Assembly (NCBI GenBank): GCA_021464525.1
Contig: JADRCO010001003.1
Span: 1-23,650 of the forward strand
DNA: 23,650 bases
Reading direction: 5' to 3'
From: Rhizophagus sp. LPA8_4_AMF
Lineage: Eukaryota > Glomeromycota > Glomeromycetes > Glomerales > Glomeraceae
Shown here piece by piece: positions 9,411-20,439 of the stretch (position 1 is its first letter; each line of letters starts with the position of its first letter). A model generated the notes under the pieces. It searched no databases. It was not told the origin of the DNA and saw nothing but the letters and a program-made list of their open reading frames with translations. The position numbers and the translations under genes are program-made.

Positions 9411-10152
9411 CTAATAGAGAAAAATTAACGTTATTCATATCCTTAATAAATTTTATTACGCTAATACATTCCATAAATTTATTATTTCCGTTGGTTAAAA
9501 GGTTCCCGTGTTATTTGAACATATTATAAGGTTTTAACAATCGAAAATAGGAGTGGAAAGAGCAAGTTTTAATTAAAATTTTATATATTCGTGACTAATA
9601 ATAAATTATACTTGATCAGTTTCTTAATAGCGAATTTAGTGAAAAAAAATAAAATCCAATAAAAATAATTAAAGTATATTAAAAATAAATTAATAAATGT
9701 AAAATTTTAAGGGTATAAATAAACGAATTATTAAAAATAGATAATTATTTTTAATCCAAAATAATAATAAACCATATGATTTTAAAAATTGTATTGTTCT
9801 CCTTGCATATTAGAGCAATTGTTTTTATACTTAGAACAAACTTATGTAAATCGAAAAAGGAAAGATTAACGAGCTTATTAGTTTTACCCGAGTTACTCGA
9901 TCCTGGCACTATGGAGTAAATGGATCACGACAGGATTTTGTTTCGTCTCTATTATAGACAACGTGTCCGCAAATTCAACAATTAATGGCGGCTTAATTCA
10001 TTTTACTTGAATCGATGTTGGTTGCAATATTTTACGCCGTCATAATGCCAAATTGGCGAAATAACATGGGTAATTATGCTCCCATGTATAACTAACTAAT
10101 AACTATTCCTCAAAATTTGTAATTGGCGGAAAGGAGAAAAAAATTATAAAAC
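9411..10152. other. AT-rich spacer
   Basis: No supported gene. A minus-strand stretch near 9870-9915 reads IVPGSSNSGKTNKLV, resembling a nucleotide-binding P-loop, but it stands alone between stops and I do not call it a gene. Confidence 0.35.
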
Positions 10153-10332
10153 CAGATCCAAGAACAGACATATCTGTTGCAAAGTTCCACAGATTCGAAT
10201 GATCAGTGCGATACATCTCTTCAGAATGCAAGAAATGCCTTACAGACATCTGATCAAATTTTTTTGGAGAGTAAATTAGAAACATTATAGAAAGGTGTTG
10301 AAGAAATAAAATATCATGAACTCTTCAAATAA
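10153..10332 (+). pseudogene. Coding-like segment, unidentified
   Basis: A plus frame of 60 codons starting after an acceptor-like CCAG has glutamine/serine-rich protein-like sequence (STDSNDQCDTSLQNARNALQ). It is broken by at least one stop. It resembles low-complexity or coiled-coil linker sequence, and no family is recognised. The minus frame at 10103-10285 is its shadow. Confidence 0.25.
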
Positions 10333-10444
10333 AAATAAGTTTATTATATGTTCGATTGAAATAACTATAATTACGTTACTATTTCATTTGTCATTTTGGA
10401 CAGTCTCTGAGTTTAGTGTATTCATTAAGAATTATTAAGCTATG

Positions 10445-11305
10445 TTCAAGAACTTTTTTCAAGTTGTTCTAGTTTTTTTACACGCAAAATATGCTCATAC
10501 GTTGCGACACAATAGTCTTCAGAAATTTTATGTAAAACTGGGCAAAGCTCAGAACACTCTATGCATTTTTTTTTGTATCGCCTTCTTGTTCATTATTTTG
10601 AAAAGTATTATCCTCATTTTCTGATAAATTGTCGTCTAAGGGGACTGTAAAATGACGAACCTTTTCTTTATCTGTAATCGGATGTTCTTTAGAACAGAAT
10701 TATTTCTTTCCTGAAATAGGGAGGACAATTCCTTATCTCGTGACACAAATCTAAATTTTTCTTGGTCAAAGGATATGACCTTTTGCTTTGTATAGACAGG
10801 GTATACTTAAAGTAACCTTTTTACTCAGACTGTCTATTTCAACACAGTACCCAGTGATCACGCTTCTACCCAATACAGAACGGAACATCGAAATGCCACC
10901 CTAATGGCATGAAAATAGAATTTGTTGTCACTTTCTAATCGTCAATTTTTCATTTGAGGACTTCGATTAACCTATTTTAAAAATATTGCTTACATATTTT
11001 TTATATTGATAGGGTTTTTTGTAAAGATATTAAATAACAAATAAATTTCATGACTAAAAAAAAATATTTTGATCATTTCTTACTAGTATTAATATTGATC
11101 ATTAATGATTCCAATAAAACTTCTACTTTAGCAAGTTTAATAAGAATATCTTGTACAGTCAACTATCTAAAAAGCGTCCTCTGATTAGTTCCAAGCTTTA
11201 TATGATCTCCAATGTCACCCTCTCTAAATGCACTATTTTATGGTCCTGGGGTGCATCATGATCTTTTTCTAATTCTTCGTGACACTTGGGAATAACTGAA
11301 TCTAA
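10445..11305 (-). pseudogene. Decayed multi-part coding region, unidentified
   Basis: Several short minus-strand stretches look like former protein. Near 11302-11198, after an acceptor-like TTTTTTAG, is IPKCHEELEKDHDAPQDHK. Near 10690-10540 is TVPLDDNLSENEDNTF. Near 10570-10447 is a piece with a CxxC pair (CIECSELCPVLHKISEDY). They lie in different frames separated by stops, so the region is a relic. I cannot name the family, nor decide whether it was a host gene or part of a mobile element. Confidence 0.35.
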
Positions 11306-12466
11306 AAAATAAATAATGAATGAATGAACGAATAAATAAATTACAATTCAACACAAAATATATTCAATATACTGTAGTAAAATGTAATACGAAGTTATAC
11401 ATACCATAAGAAAGTAACGCGCATAACTAACGAAAAATAAGAACCATGATTGCAATTGGATGTTGAACGTTCCATTTCTCTTTTTTTAAAAAAAAGTATT
11501 ATGTTAGATTAGATGAAAGATTCGCGAGCCTTAATACATAAGATTTCGATCAATTTGTACCTAAAATTTTAAATAAATCGACAATAAACCAATCATAAAC
11601 TTTTCGGTTATTTCTTGTAACAAATATATCATCCTAAACAAAAAAAAATAAATACAATTTTGAAAACATAAGCTATATCTCTTACTATACGTTTCCAAGA
11701 GTATCTTAAGGAATTTTTGTAAAATTATGCGTTTATTACCGTAATTACCAAATTAATTTCTGAAATACGTGGGTTTTATGTCAAAATATTTAAATTTAAT
11801 ATATTTAATATATAACTGGTCAAAAAGAAAAAAAAAAGGAATAATAAGTATTACTTGAAAACCACTTACGTTATATTTTACGCAAATCTTAGAATAAAAT
11901 AAACAAAAGGATAACAATGTTACCATATTGATTGTTAAGAACTAATCAAATTCATATAATATAATACCAACTATGCAATTATTTGTTTATAGAACTCTTT
12001 TGCAAAATTTACCAAAAAGCTTCGGGACGATTGAGAAGATCGTTCGTAGGAATAATAACAGACTTCCATAAGCCTCATGAAAATAAAAGGAAATTTGGAC
12101 AATTCTTCATCATGCTATTTATTAAAACTGATTAAACTAATTATTGTAAAACTTTAAAAATATAGGAAATGAAAACTCATTTGAGTGATAAGAAAATAAA
12201 AAATAATCTTGATCGATATATGCCAAATAAATTTTTTTATCATTACCTCTTCACGACATCTTGCTGAGAAATCCGAAGTAATATATATATATAATGATTT
12301 TTAATACGATTTTTGCTATGAAATAACGAAAATTAAGAAATTTGGTATAACTGATAACAATTGAAATCTGAATTGCATAATATATAATTTTTTCCAGTTA
12401 CACGAAATAAAACTGAAAGAAGGTTTCAAACCTTTTATAGTACATTTGATAAGCATTTTACATGCT
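11306..12466. other. AT-rich spacer
   Basis: Nothing firm. Around 12000-12120 both strands show about 40 codons of open, protein-like sequence (minus: FPFIFMRLMEVCYYSYERSS; plus: ASGRLRRSFVGIITDFH), with no way to choose between them. A short (TA)n run is at about 12283-12292. Confidence 0.35.
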
Positions 12467-12607
12467 TCAGTGTTTCACCATCGCATCTGATCCGATGAAA
12501 TCAATAAATGTTCTTAGATCATTAATGGCATTTATAACATAACAAACATGTAATATTACTTTTCCGGAATAGTATTTCGTTTTACTGTCGAAATCGGCGT
12601 CAATAAT
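12467..12607 (-). pseudogene. Coding-like fragment, unidentified
   Basis: A minus frame of about 46 codons, ending at TGA 12467-12469, reads protein-like (SGKVILHVCYVINAINDLR, then FIDFIGSDAMVKH). No start codon, splice site or neighbour supports a full gene. Probably an exon relic; family unknown. Confidence 0.22.
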
Positions 12608-12612
12608 TTAGC

Positions 12613-14590
12613 CATATAATTCGAACTCTTATCCAAAAGATATCAATGAGATGCCTTTATTACACAAAAAAAAAAATAAAAAAAGATCCAACTTTATAAA
12701 AATTTATAGTTTCACTTGGATATCCCAATCGTGTTTACTAAAGCTCATCAACGTATTAAGTGCGATTATTCATTTTTATGACTGAAATAAGAATAAATGC
12801 TATTAAAGCATATTACAATGAAATTACGTTACTCAAGCATTTATTAATTTGATTCTTTTTTTTTTATTGTTAAATAGTTAATATTTTTAGCACGTTGTAC
12901 CTTCCTGATAAAACTGATGAAATATATCGTAGTTATTACAAGAGTCAAAATGCTTTGAAAAATTAGGCGAAAAAAACAAATTGAATATGAAATTAACAAT
13001 AGATGAGTTAATATAATTAGACATATTATTTTATTAGTTATTATTCTCTCATTGTCATCCTATTTATCAGAAATTATATAGCTGCGCCATTGAAAATAAG
13101 TTTTAAAGTTTTTAATGAATTTATAACTACGTAACATCACATCGCATCAGTTTATTCCTAAACATGTAAATGTTCACCCATTTTTTACCGATAACTGATA
13201 GATATTCTCTTTGTTTGGTTTTAAAAATCGGAAAAATTCGGGAAATCAAGATTTTTTTGAACATATATTTGTTAAAAAAAACAATATCATGATGAATCTT
13301 ATTCATGTTTTTTAAGATTATCTTTTATCTGCACTGCACGTATCAAATGCAATATGCACATAATGCACATATCTATACAACATGGTTAAGATAAAATATA
13401 TGTAAATTTTTTTTTTTTGTCGTTTATAGCGTGAATTATTATTGCAGCGGAAAAGTATATGCCGGATGACAACATTTTTTTTCCCCCGAGTTATGCAATC
13501 AGCCAAAGAAAGAATGGGTGATGAAAAAAACCGGAAGGAAAATTCCTTTTTTTAAAATTACTGACCAATAACATTTATCTGTAAAGTGATCTAAGTCTTT
13601 CCCGAAATTGGTATTTGACTCTTCAAAAAGAAATTTTTATTTATTTATTTATTTGTTTTTTTAAAAAACAATGCAATTATGCATGTATGGTTATGCGTAA
13701 ATCACATCATTTATCGGATTAATTCCATAGTTTATTTATTTATTTATTTATTTTTTTAATAAATTTAGATACCATAACAACTTCATTCTCGGAACCTTCC
13801 TTTTATTTTTTTCTTTACTATATTAATTGATGTTATTTTTATATAAAGTAATCTAAGATGGTATAAATGTAGTGTAATAATAAATTTTTAAATTAATTAG
13901 TGATTTAAGAAAGTCGATTGCAAATAGAAGATAAATTCTTTAAATCAATATATTTTGCTATATATTGATGTAAGAGATATAAAGTAGGTCTTGATGAGAT
14001 GAAAAATCATTAATTGTATTTGTTATTTATATATAATGTTTAGTAACTATAGAATGTGATTGTATGAGGTACCTCTATGTATCTTGCTCTCTTGCATGAT
14101 AGTATTTTCTTATAGGAATCTAATAAATTAGAACTAATTTTTTTGAAATTATTAAATTAATTTTTAAATTACTAAAAAAATTACAAATTGAAATAGCTTA
14201 TTTATTAATTTTCAGACATAAAACTGTATCATTAGATAATAGGAATCTGACAAATTAAATTTCATTTCTTTATGATCATTGGATGTCAAAATATTCTAAA
14301 AAAGAAAACAATTTTTTTAAGATTAATTTTATTCTTATGGTTTTAAGGCTTTGTCTTATTTTCATATATGCATCATGATGTCCAGACATCATCATCATGA
14401 TGCTAAATAATTTGCATTCAGATCATTTAACTGGATATAAGGATCGTAATAAATGTTGTTGTTCACAAATCTCATTGCTCAGAACGAAACAAAAATATTG
14501 AGCTCATTTATCATTTATTATAAAATACATTTGAATAAAGAATCTCACGTGAAATATCAACAATAAGAATAATTATTAAAATTAAATAAA
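12613..14590. other. 2-kb gene-free AT-rich stretch with simple repeats
   Basis: No gene seen. It holds (ATTT)n microsatellites at about 13638-13655 and 13732-13756, a loose direct repeat (ATAGGAATCT followed by AAATTA) at about 14114 and 14240, and a hairpin at 14370-14403. The 62-codon minus frame at 13318-13506 is low complexity. Confidence 0.45.
14370..14403. repeat. Nested hairpin
   Basis: GCATCATGATG at 14370-14380 is the exact reverse complement of CATCATGATGC at 14393-14403. Inside, GATGTC-CA-GACATC at 14377-14390 is a second perfect inverted repeat, so two mutually exclusive stems are possible. Function unknown. Confidence 0.6.
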
Positions 14591-14615
14591 TTATATGTCA
14601 AAAGTATGCATGATG

Positions 14616-14664
14616 TGACGTATCCTTTATAACCAAGTGACGTCATTTCATTGGGTATTTATAG
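14616..14664 (+). promoter_or_regulatory. Promoter-like block: TGACGTAT, TGACGTCA and TATA-like box
   Basis: TGACGTAT at 14616-14623 and the perfect CRE palindrome TGACGTCA at 14638-14645 are bZIP-type binding sites. A TATTTATAG box follows at 14656-14664, about 100 bp ahead of the ATG at 14764. Spacing and order fit a plus-strand promoter. Function is inferred from motif alone. Confidence 0.4.
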
Positions 14665-14763
14665 TCTAGTATTAAATCTCGTCTGAGAAATTAATATATA
14701 GTTGCTACAATAACTTTTGCATGAATAATTACGTAGTTGAGGTTTCGTATAAAAAATATAAAA

Positions 14764-15052
14764 ATGTCCGGATTATTTTTAAGAAGTCAAAGGTTTTTAT
14801 TGAATCATCATATAAACTATGTTGCTTTTTGGCAAAAAAAAAAAAAAAAAAAAATGATTATTTTAAGTTATAAGATTTTGTTTTTTTTTTAATGAGCGTC
14901 AAGAAGAGAAATTTTTAAAAAGTAGTATTGTTATTTTTTGGGGGATTTTTTTTTCTTTGTTCAGCCCTAGAAATGCAGCACGTGTGCAAAGAACAAAATT
15001 TATTCGTCTAACCGAAGATCTACAGTATAAAGATTGTGCAATAAATAGTTAG
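14764..15052 (+). CDS. Possible tiny two-exon gene, unidentified
   Basis: An ATG at 14764 lies downstream of the promoter-like block. One in-frame model is exon 1 14764-14792 and exon 2 14965-15052 (acceptor TTTGTTCAG), ending in TAG. It gives 38 residues, with basic, protein-like exon 2 sequence (RNAARVQRTKFIRLTEDLQY). The donor (AAG|GTTTTT) is poor, so exon 1 could instead run on (MSGLFLRSQRFLLNHHINY) or the true donor may differ. The basic N terminus would suit a small mitochondrial protein, but nothing proves that. Confidence 0.28.
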
Positions 15053-15689
15053 TACCTTGGGGTATTTGCCAAAAAAGCAAAATTATGATTTCATGCCTTA
15101 TTTCAATCATGTGTGAGTATGTAATTTACAAACAATTATAAATTTATAACCAAAGATGTTATAATTGTTTTCTAAATATATCACGGTGCATATTTGATTA
15201 TTTTTTCAGTGTAACCATATTAAAAACTTATTAAAAGAGTCTTAAAAAGGTCTAATAATAATAAAAAAAATCAATATAAACAATTTTTTTTTGACAGCTA
15301 GATTTTATATTTGTTGTACAACTGTAAATTGTAGATATTGAAATTTTAAGATTTATTACTACAACCTTCTAATACAATGGAAGAATACCAAAAATAGATA
15401 TTAGAAAAATTTTTTTTAATATTAATCTTTAAATCTGATAAGACACGTGAAAAATTGACAGGTATTATTAAAGATGATATTTAAATCACCCATGAAAGAT
15501 TGTTAAACCAACACGTTTAAACTCTAAACAAATCATTTACTAAGCATATAGTATTGTGTAGCGTAGAATTACAAATTATCCGAAAGTATTTCTTAAACAG
15601 GAAATGAAGCTAAGAAAAAAAGAGGTCATGAAAGAAATAAGTACAATGAAAAAAACAATAATTTCTTAATATGGTGCTATATAATGCGC
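15053..15689. other. AT-rich spacer
   Basis: No supported gene. A short lysine-rich frame (KQEMKLRKKEVMKEIS) follows an acceptor-like AAACAG near 15600, but nothing joins to it. Confidence 0.35.
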
Positions 15690-16269
15690 AATCTCAATCA
15701 AATAGCGAATAAGAATTTTCAATTCATACACGGGCTATTATTTAAGATAATCGATTGTGTACAATGCACATAACGTACATAATCATATTTACATAAGTTT
15801 TATAACCATCTCATTTTTACTCTGCGATGAACAAACATTTCGAATTTTCTTTCCTTTTCTTTTTTTTTTTTAATTTATATTCTTTATTGATATATTAATA
15901 TTTATTTATTTATTTAATTTAACTTTTATATTTGAAGGTACTTTTTGGTATATCAAAAAAAAAAATTTTTTAGAATTATACGGAATAATTTTCATTGTTG
16001 TATCATCACAATGTAATTTTTTTTCTTAAAGCCTTATTACCTTATATATTTTAAGTTACGTTAATCAAAAGTACTGTGTTTGAACTATTGGCCCGTATTG
16101 AATTTTAATAAATGCAAAATATGCATTCACATTAAAAACTGAATTATGTTCAAGGCCAATCGAATAAACACGTTTTTACGAACTGTTTTGTTCTATATAA
16201 TGTGACTCGTCTTGAATTAAACTTTCCTTGTGCAACGAAATTTTCCTTCTTTCTCCCTTCCCTTTCGAA
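15690..16269 (+). promoter_or_regulatory. Upstream region of the bZIP gene, conserved in copy B
   Basis: Blocks of this region (GATAATCGATTG, ACATAATCATA, ATGTGACTCGTCTTGAATTAA and TTTTCCTTCTTTCTC) reappear in order on the minus strand at 7850-7480. It contains ATTGG at 16087-16091 and CCAAT at 16156-16160. The first is kept in copy B (CCAAT at 7601-7605 on plus). CCAAT boxes are the site of the fungal CCAAT-binding complex, the partner of HapX-type bZIPs, so feedback control is possible but not shown. Confidence 0.45.
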
Positions 16270-17879
16270 ATGAGTGACCGATCGTTGCCCCCTCGCTTTA
16301 GATTACCTTTACCAAAACCTATTAACGGTTCCTTTTCGTCTTTCAAATATAATGAATCTCCAATAAATAACTGTATTCCTAACCCTCAACTTTCTCAAAC
16401 GTCATTAGATGTCATTCCTTGCCGTAAGTTATTTTGTTTATAATTTATCCCTAAAAGTAAAAAAACTTCATTTCTGTTACACAATTGCGCGATATTAAAC
16501 AAAACAATTACATTTACTTTTTTTTTTTTTTTTTACCAATTCCTTAACGTAATCTTTTTATTTTTGTTTTGTTTTGTATACTTACACAGAACAACAAACT
16601 CTAAATTTGCATCCCGTCGGAAAACCAATGCCAAATCGACGCGGTAGAAAACCATTGTCGACAATGCCTTTGGCTGTAAGTATTTACGCGACAAAGTTAC
16701 AATATGAATTTACCGTAATTTGACCGTTATTGAGCACCCTATTTTGCATATAATGCTGGTCAAATTCGATAATAATGCGGGCCAGGTTAACTAGTTTTCG
16801 GGGTGCTTAATACCTGTCATGTACGTTAATTTATTTATTTCCTGTAACATACTTCCTAAATGACTATCTGGGCTTGAGTCAATAGAAAAGGGAGAAATCC
16901 AATTTTTTTCTAATTTGTAGTTACTAAATTAATTTTGTATACATGACTGTGATCAGTCAAGTAAGCCAATAAAATCAATTTTAATAAAAATTTGAATTTC
17001 CCCCTTTTTTATTGACCGTTGCTCATCTCTTTAAATGTGTATCTCCTTGACTTTTTAACAAATTCCAAATTAAGCGAAAAAGTGCATTGAGTATTTATTT
17101 CTTATTTACTTCCCTTTTTTTCTTCCAATTAGAAAAAGCACGTTCAAAACCTTACTAACCAAAGAGCTTTTCGTCAACGCAAAGAAATCTACATAAGAAA
17201 TTTGGAGTCGAGAGCTTCAAATCTTGAATTGCTTTATAATTCAGCACAGGACGAAATCAAATCTTTAAATGATAGGATAGCAATGTTAGAAAAAAGGCTT
17301 GCTTCTTCCAGGTTAATAAGAAGTGAAGCTATAAAGAATGTTAATAATAGAGATCCAAACACACATTATGGTGGGATTGTTAATTCAGCAATGTATCACG
17401 CCATAATTGATAATCACACTATTTATGATGAAAACAAAGACGGACCTTGTGATGTTATTATGAACGATGTAAGTCAAATAGATCTTAATGACAACATCAA
17501 TAATTCATTAACGTCATCCATAAGAACGTCATCTTCATCTAATGCAATTTATATTCGTGCATCAAATGATTATTCAACGACTACTTCAAATGAACTATCA
17601 TTACAGCAAATACCTAAAGATTCAGATCTCTTCTGTGACCCAATTACTACTTCGGATGAACGAATATGGATAGCCTCTACAAGTCCAACCACAACTTCCC
17701 CATTATATCCAGCATTCGTCGCAAGCAATCCGTCACAAAATACACGCGATAATGGTCCTACTTTCCCACCATCTCAAGACACTGAGTCACAATGGATTCA
17801 ACCTTATTTCTCCCAAACAACACCAAATCATCCTTTAAATTTAAAATGGATTTTAAGTGATGCTCCGAATGAAGTATAA
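16270..17879 (+). CDS. bZIP transcription factor, Pap1/HapX-like, three exons
   Basis: Exons 16270-16423, 16590-16675 and 17133-17879 (GT-AG introns of 166 and 457 nt) join in frame to 328 residues. The ATG at 16270 is the first in frame; the frame is open further upstream only without an ATG. The basic region is at about residues 81-98 (KKHVQNLTNQRAFRQRKE), aligned with the Pap1/Yap1 signature NxxAQxxFR. The zipper follows with L104, L111, A118, L125 and L132. Residues 70-73 are GRKP, preceded by KPMPNRR. From memory, HapX-type factors have GRKP (end of the CCAAT-complex-binding motif) the same 11 residues before the QN of the basic region. The rest is Ser/Thr/Asn/Pro-rich, as in activation domains, and I see no cysteine-rich iron-sensing clusters. 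Oddities: the conserved Ala of NxxAQ is Asn (N89) and the Arg after the invariant Asn is Leu. It should act in the nucleus; targets are unknown. Two decayed copies lie at 5.7-7.9 kb. Confidence 0.85.
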
Positions 17880-19338
17880 AGTGTCGGTGTACAAGGACTT
17901 TTTTTTTTTTTGTTTATTGGATAATTTATTCTCCTAGTTTTTTTCGTTATTCTATGATGGTGAAGGAATCTTCTTTTTTTATAACTTCGTTTATATTTCG
18001 TTTTTTCCCTTCCTTTCTCCCACATTTAAGAACAAATTTAAAGGTCGCTATTTTTATCTACCGAATATTCTCTTTATGATCAAAAAAAAAAATAATAATA
18101 ATTTTTTTTTTTTTTTTAAGCAAAATTGCTCTCCCGAATTTATTTTTATATCTTCTTTCTTTTTCTTTTTGATCGATCAAAATCAAGCATATTTCTTATC
18201 TCCCCATAATTTTATGTAATATGATAAACAAACAAAAATATTAATATTTCTCTTTTCGTACTTCTTTTTATAATACACGCGTAATGTTCTTTTCCTCCTT
18301 CCCACATCTTCAGCGACCAAAAAACGATTTTATTAATCAATCCCTTCTCTATCGTTTGTTCTTTGACAGAACAATGATTTTTTTTTACTTTATTATTTAT
18401 TTCTTTGATTTTTTTTTTAACCTCGGCCATAAGACAATTTTATAAGACAATTTTTTACAAAAAAAAAAATTTACTTTTATTCAGTAAGATGTATACATTA
18501 AGAAATTATGATATGAGGGAAAAATGATAAAAAAAAATATATATATGATTTATTTTTTTTAAAAAAAAAAAAAAAATAAGAAAATAAATCAAAACAAACC
18601 TTTGGGATTACTTTTTCAAATTAAAAGAAAATAATTTATTTATTGCTATGATTTGTAAAATCTATCGATAGCGTCCTTTATTACTTTTAATGAACCGTAG
18701 AAATAAATGGTTAGAGATGATTTATAATAAGCGGATAATGCGGATATGTGGATATGACGGTAAGTGTCGCTGTCACATAAGACACGTATATCTATAAATT
18801 TGTTCCATATTAAAAAAAAAAAGAAAAAAGATTAGAAAGTTCCGGTAATTCCCGGATAGTAACCATTATCCTAATATGCATATACTGTATATTACGGAAA
18901 AATTTACACGTTTAAAAATTACTGGTAATGAAGTAAAACCTGTTTATTAACTCGTTTAATCATCATCATTATTATTTTTTTTTATTATAAAATAAGGTTT
19001 CAATATAGTAATTCCAGCCTCCATTTATCATGTGGTATATAGTGGGTGATATATTGCATTTTCTTACCAGATAATTTCTGTTCCTAGTATAGGCGAAGAG
19101 CGAATGGCGTGACATATGTGACAATTTTTAAACCCTAAACAACAATACAGAACACGGGAGTTAATCTTGGCTTTTTTCCTTTCCGAAAAATCCACATGAT
19201 AGCTATGAAACCTCTTTTTTTTTTTCTTTTTTTTGAGAAAACTCATAATCTCTTCTTATTAGTATACTTATTTTAAAACTTATTAAAATATTTATTTCTT
19301 TTCAGGTAACTAACAGAGTGTAATTTCTTCTTGTTCAG
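17880..19338. other. Gene-poor region after the bZIP gene
   Basis: T-rich 3' flank of the bZIP gene, then AT-rich sequence with long A or T runs (about 18080-18115 and 18545-18580). Minus frames at 17828-18025, 18212-18430 and 19064-19246 are lysine-rich low complexity and are not called. Confidence 0.45.
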
Positions 19339-19917
19339 TTTATTTTTATTAAAGCCGACGGTCACTGTCCGCTAGACAATTAGCAATGTCGAATTCTAAT
19401 TATTTTACTCGGCAATAAAAGTAACGCTATTAAAGGAATTTCTAAGGTGGTAGTTACGTTTTTGGAAAAAATTATTGATAATTATCACATCAAACACGTT
19501 TTCCGACCGTATATTCAAGGTAAGCCAACAATGTTTTCTAAATTATTAAAATTTTGACATTATATATTTCTGTCATTTGATTATTCTAATTATTAGAATA
19601 TTAAACGTCGAATAATTCGTCAATAATTATCTGTGAAATTGTTAGTTTCAGATTTGAGTCACAAGTAATTTGATCGAATTTATTGCATAATCCAATATTT
19701 GTCCTTAGTAATCCGATTTATATGTTAATATAATTTTGCTTTTTTTGATTTAATACCTAATTATAGCACATATTCACGGCGGACGGTATTTACGAATGAG
19801 AAAAAAAAGTAAGTAATATTACTATTATCTCGTGAAGTCGTGACGAATATGAATTTAATCTGAATAGGTCTTATATTTGCCCAAAAAAATACCCAAAAGG
19901 AATTCTTGAACAATTAA
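19339..19917 (+). pseudogene. Spliced-looking coding region, unidentified, with one in-frame stop
   Basis: Three consecutive segments end in good donors: 19339-19519 (CAAG|GTAAGCC), 19767-19808 (AAAA|GTAAGT) and one starting at 19868 that would otherwise reach GTACGT at about 19919. Acceptors are TTGTTCAG, TTATAG and GAATAG. In one phase they join with protein-like sequence (KGISKVVVTFLEKIIDNYH, then HGGRYLRMRKK) and stop at TAA 19915-19917. The first segment has a TAG at about 19378-19380, so either translation starts later from another exon, or the gene is decayed. No family recognised; a spliced non-coding RNA is also possible. Confidence 0.33.
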
Positions 19918-20419
19918 GGTACGTTCAACCTATAGTAATAGTATAAAGAAAATGATATCGATACCGGTGGCGTTGATGTATGCCATCATTTTACATATTT
20001 AAATTTTTATTAAGGCAATCAGTAGTTCAATATATAAATTATTATATTGTACAAATAATGTAATGTAATGAACATCGCAGAAATAAAATAGTCTTTTAAC
20101 TTCATATAAGAAAGGTCTTATACAGAAAAACATTCCTTTGAAAGTTATCGCGTGAAATCATCCGAAGAATATGTGGAACATCAAGAGAATTAGGATAGTA
20201 AAATTTGAGACGACCCAATGCTTGACGGGTTTTCAGTATAATTGGGTTACAATTTTAAAATTAATGTCGATTTATCGAAGAAAATATTGTAGTTATGGTA
20301 TTATTAATATTGTTGTCCCATAACAAATGTATTATTGTGTCATAAAATTTTGGATTGCATTCATTGACTACTTGTTTTAGTGCATCTACGTGGAGTAAAT
20401 TTTCATGATACTAGGAATT

Positions 20420-20439
20420 TGACGTGGAATTCCACGTCA
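20420..20439. promoter_or_regulatory. Perfect 20-bp palindrome of two TGACGTGG half-sites
   Basis: TGACGTGGAATTCCACGTCA is its own reverse complement. TGACGTGG matches the core bound by CREB/ATF and XBP1/Hac1-type bZIP proteins, here as two copies in inverted orientation. No gene start is obvious within 100 bp, so its target is unknown. Confidence 0.45.

Noticed and set aside
9870-9915. Walker A (P-loop) ATPase motif PGSSNSGKTN on the minus strand
   Set aside because: Only one motif in a short frame between stops, with no Walker B or flanking domain; such a short pattern can arise by chance.
13638-13756. ATTT tandem runs as possible CRISPR or satellite array
   Set aside because: Simple microsatellites with no spacers; slippage explains them.
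17828-19246. Several 60-72 codon minus ORFs
   Set aside because: Lysine-rich low-complexity translations of T-rich plus-strand sequence; one overlaps the end of the bZIP gene.
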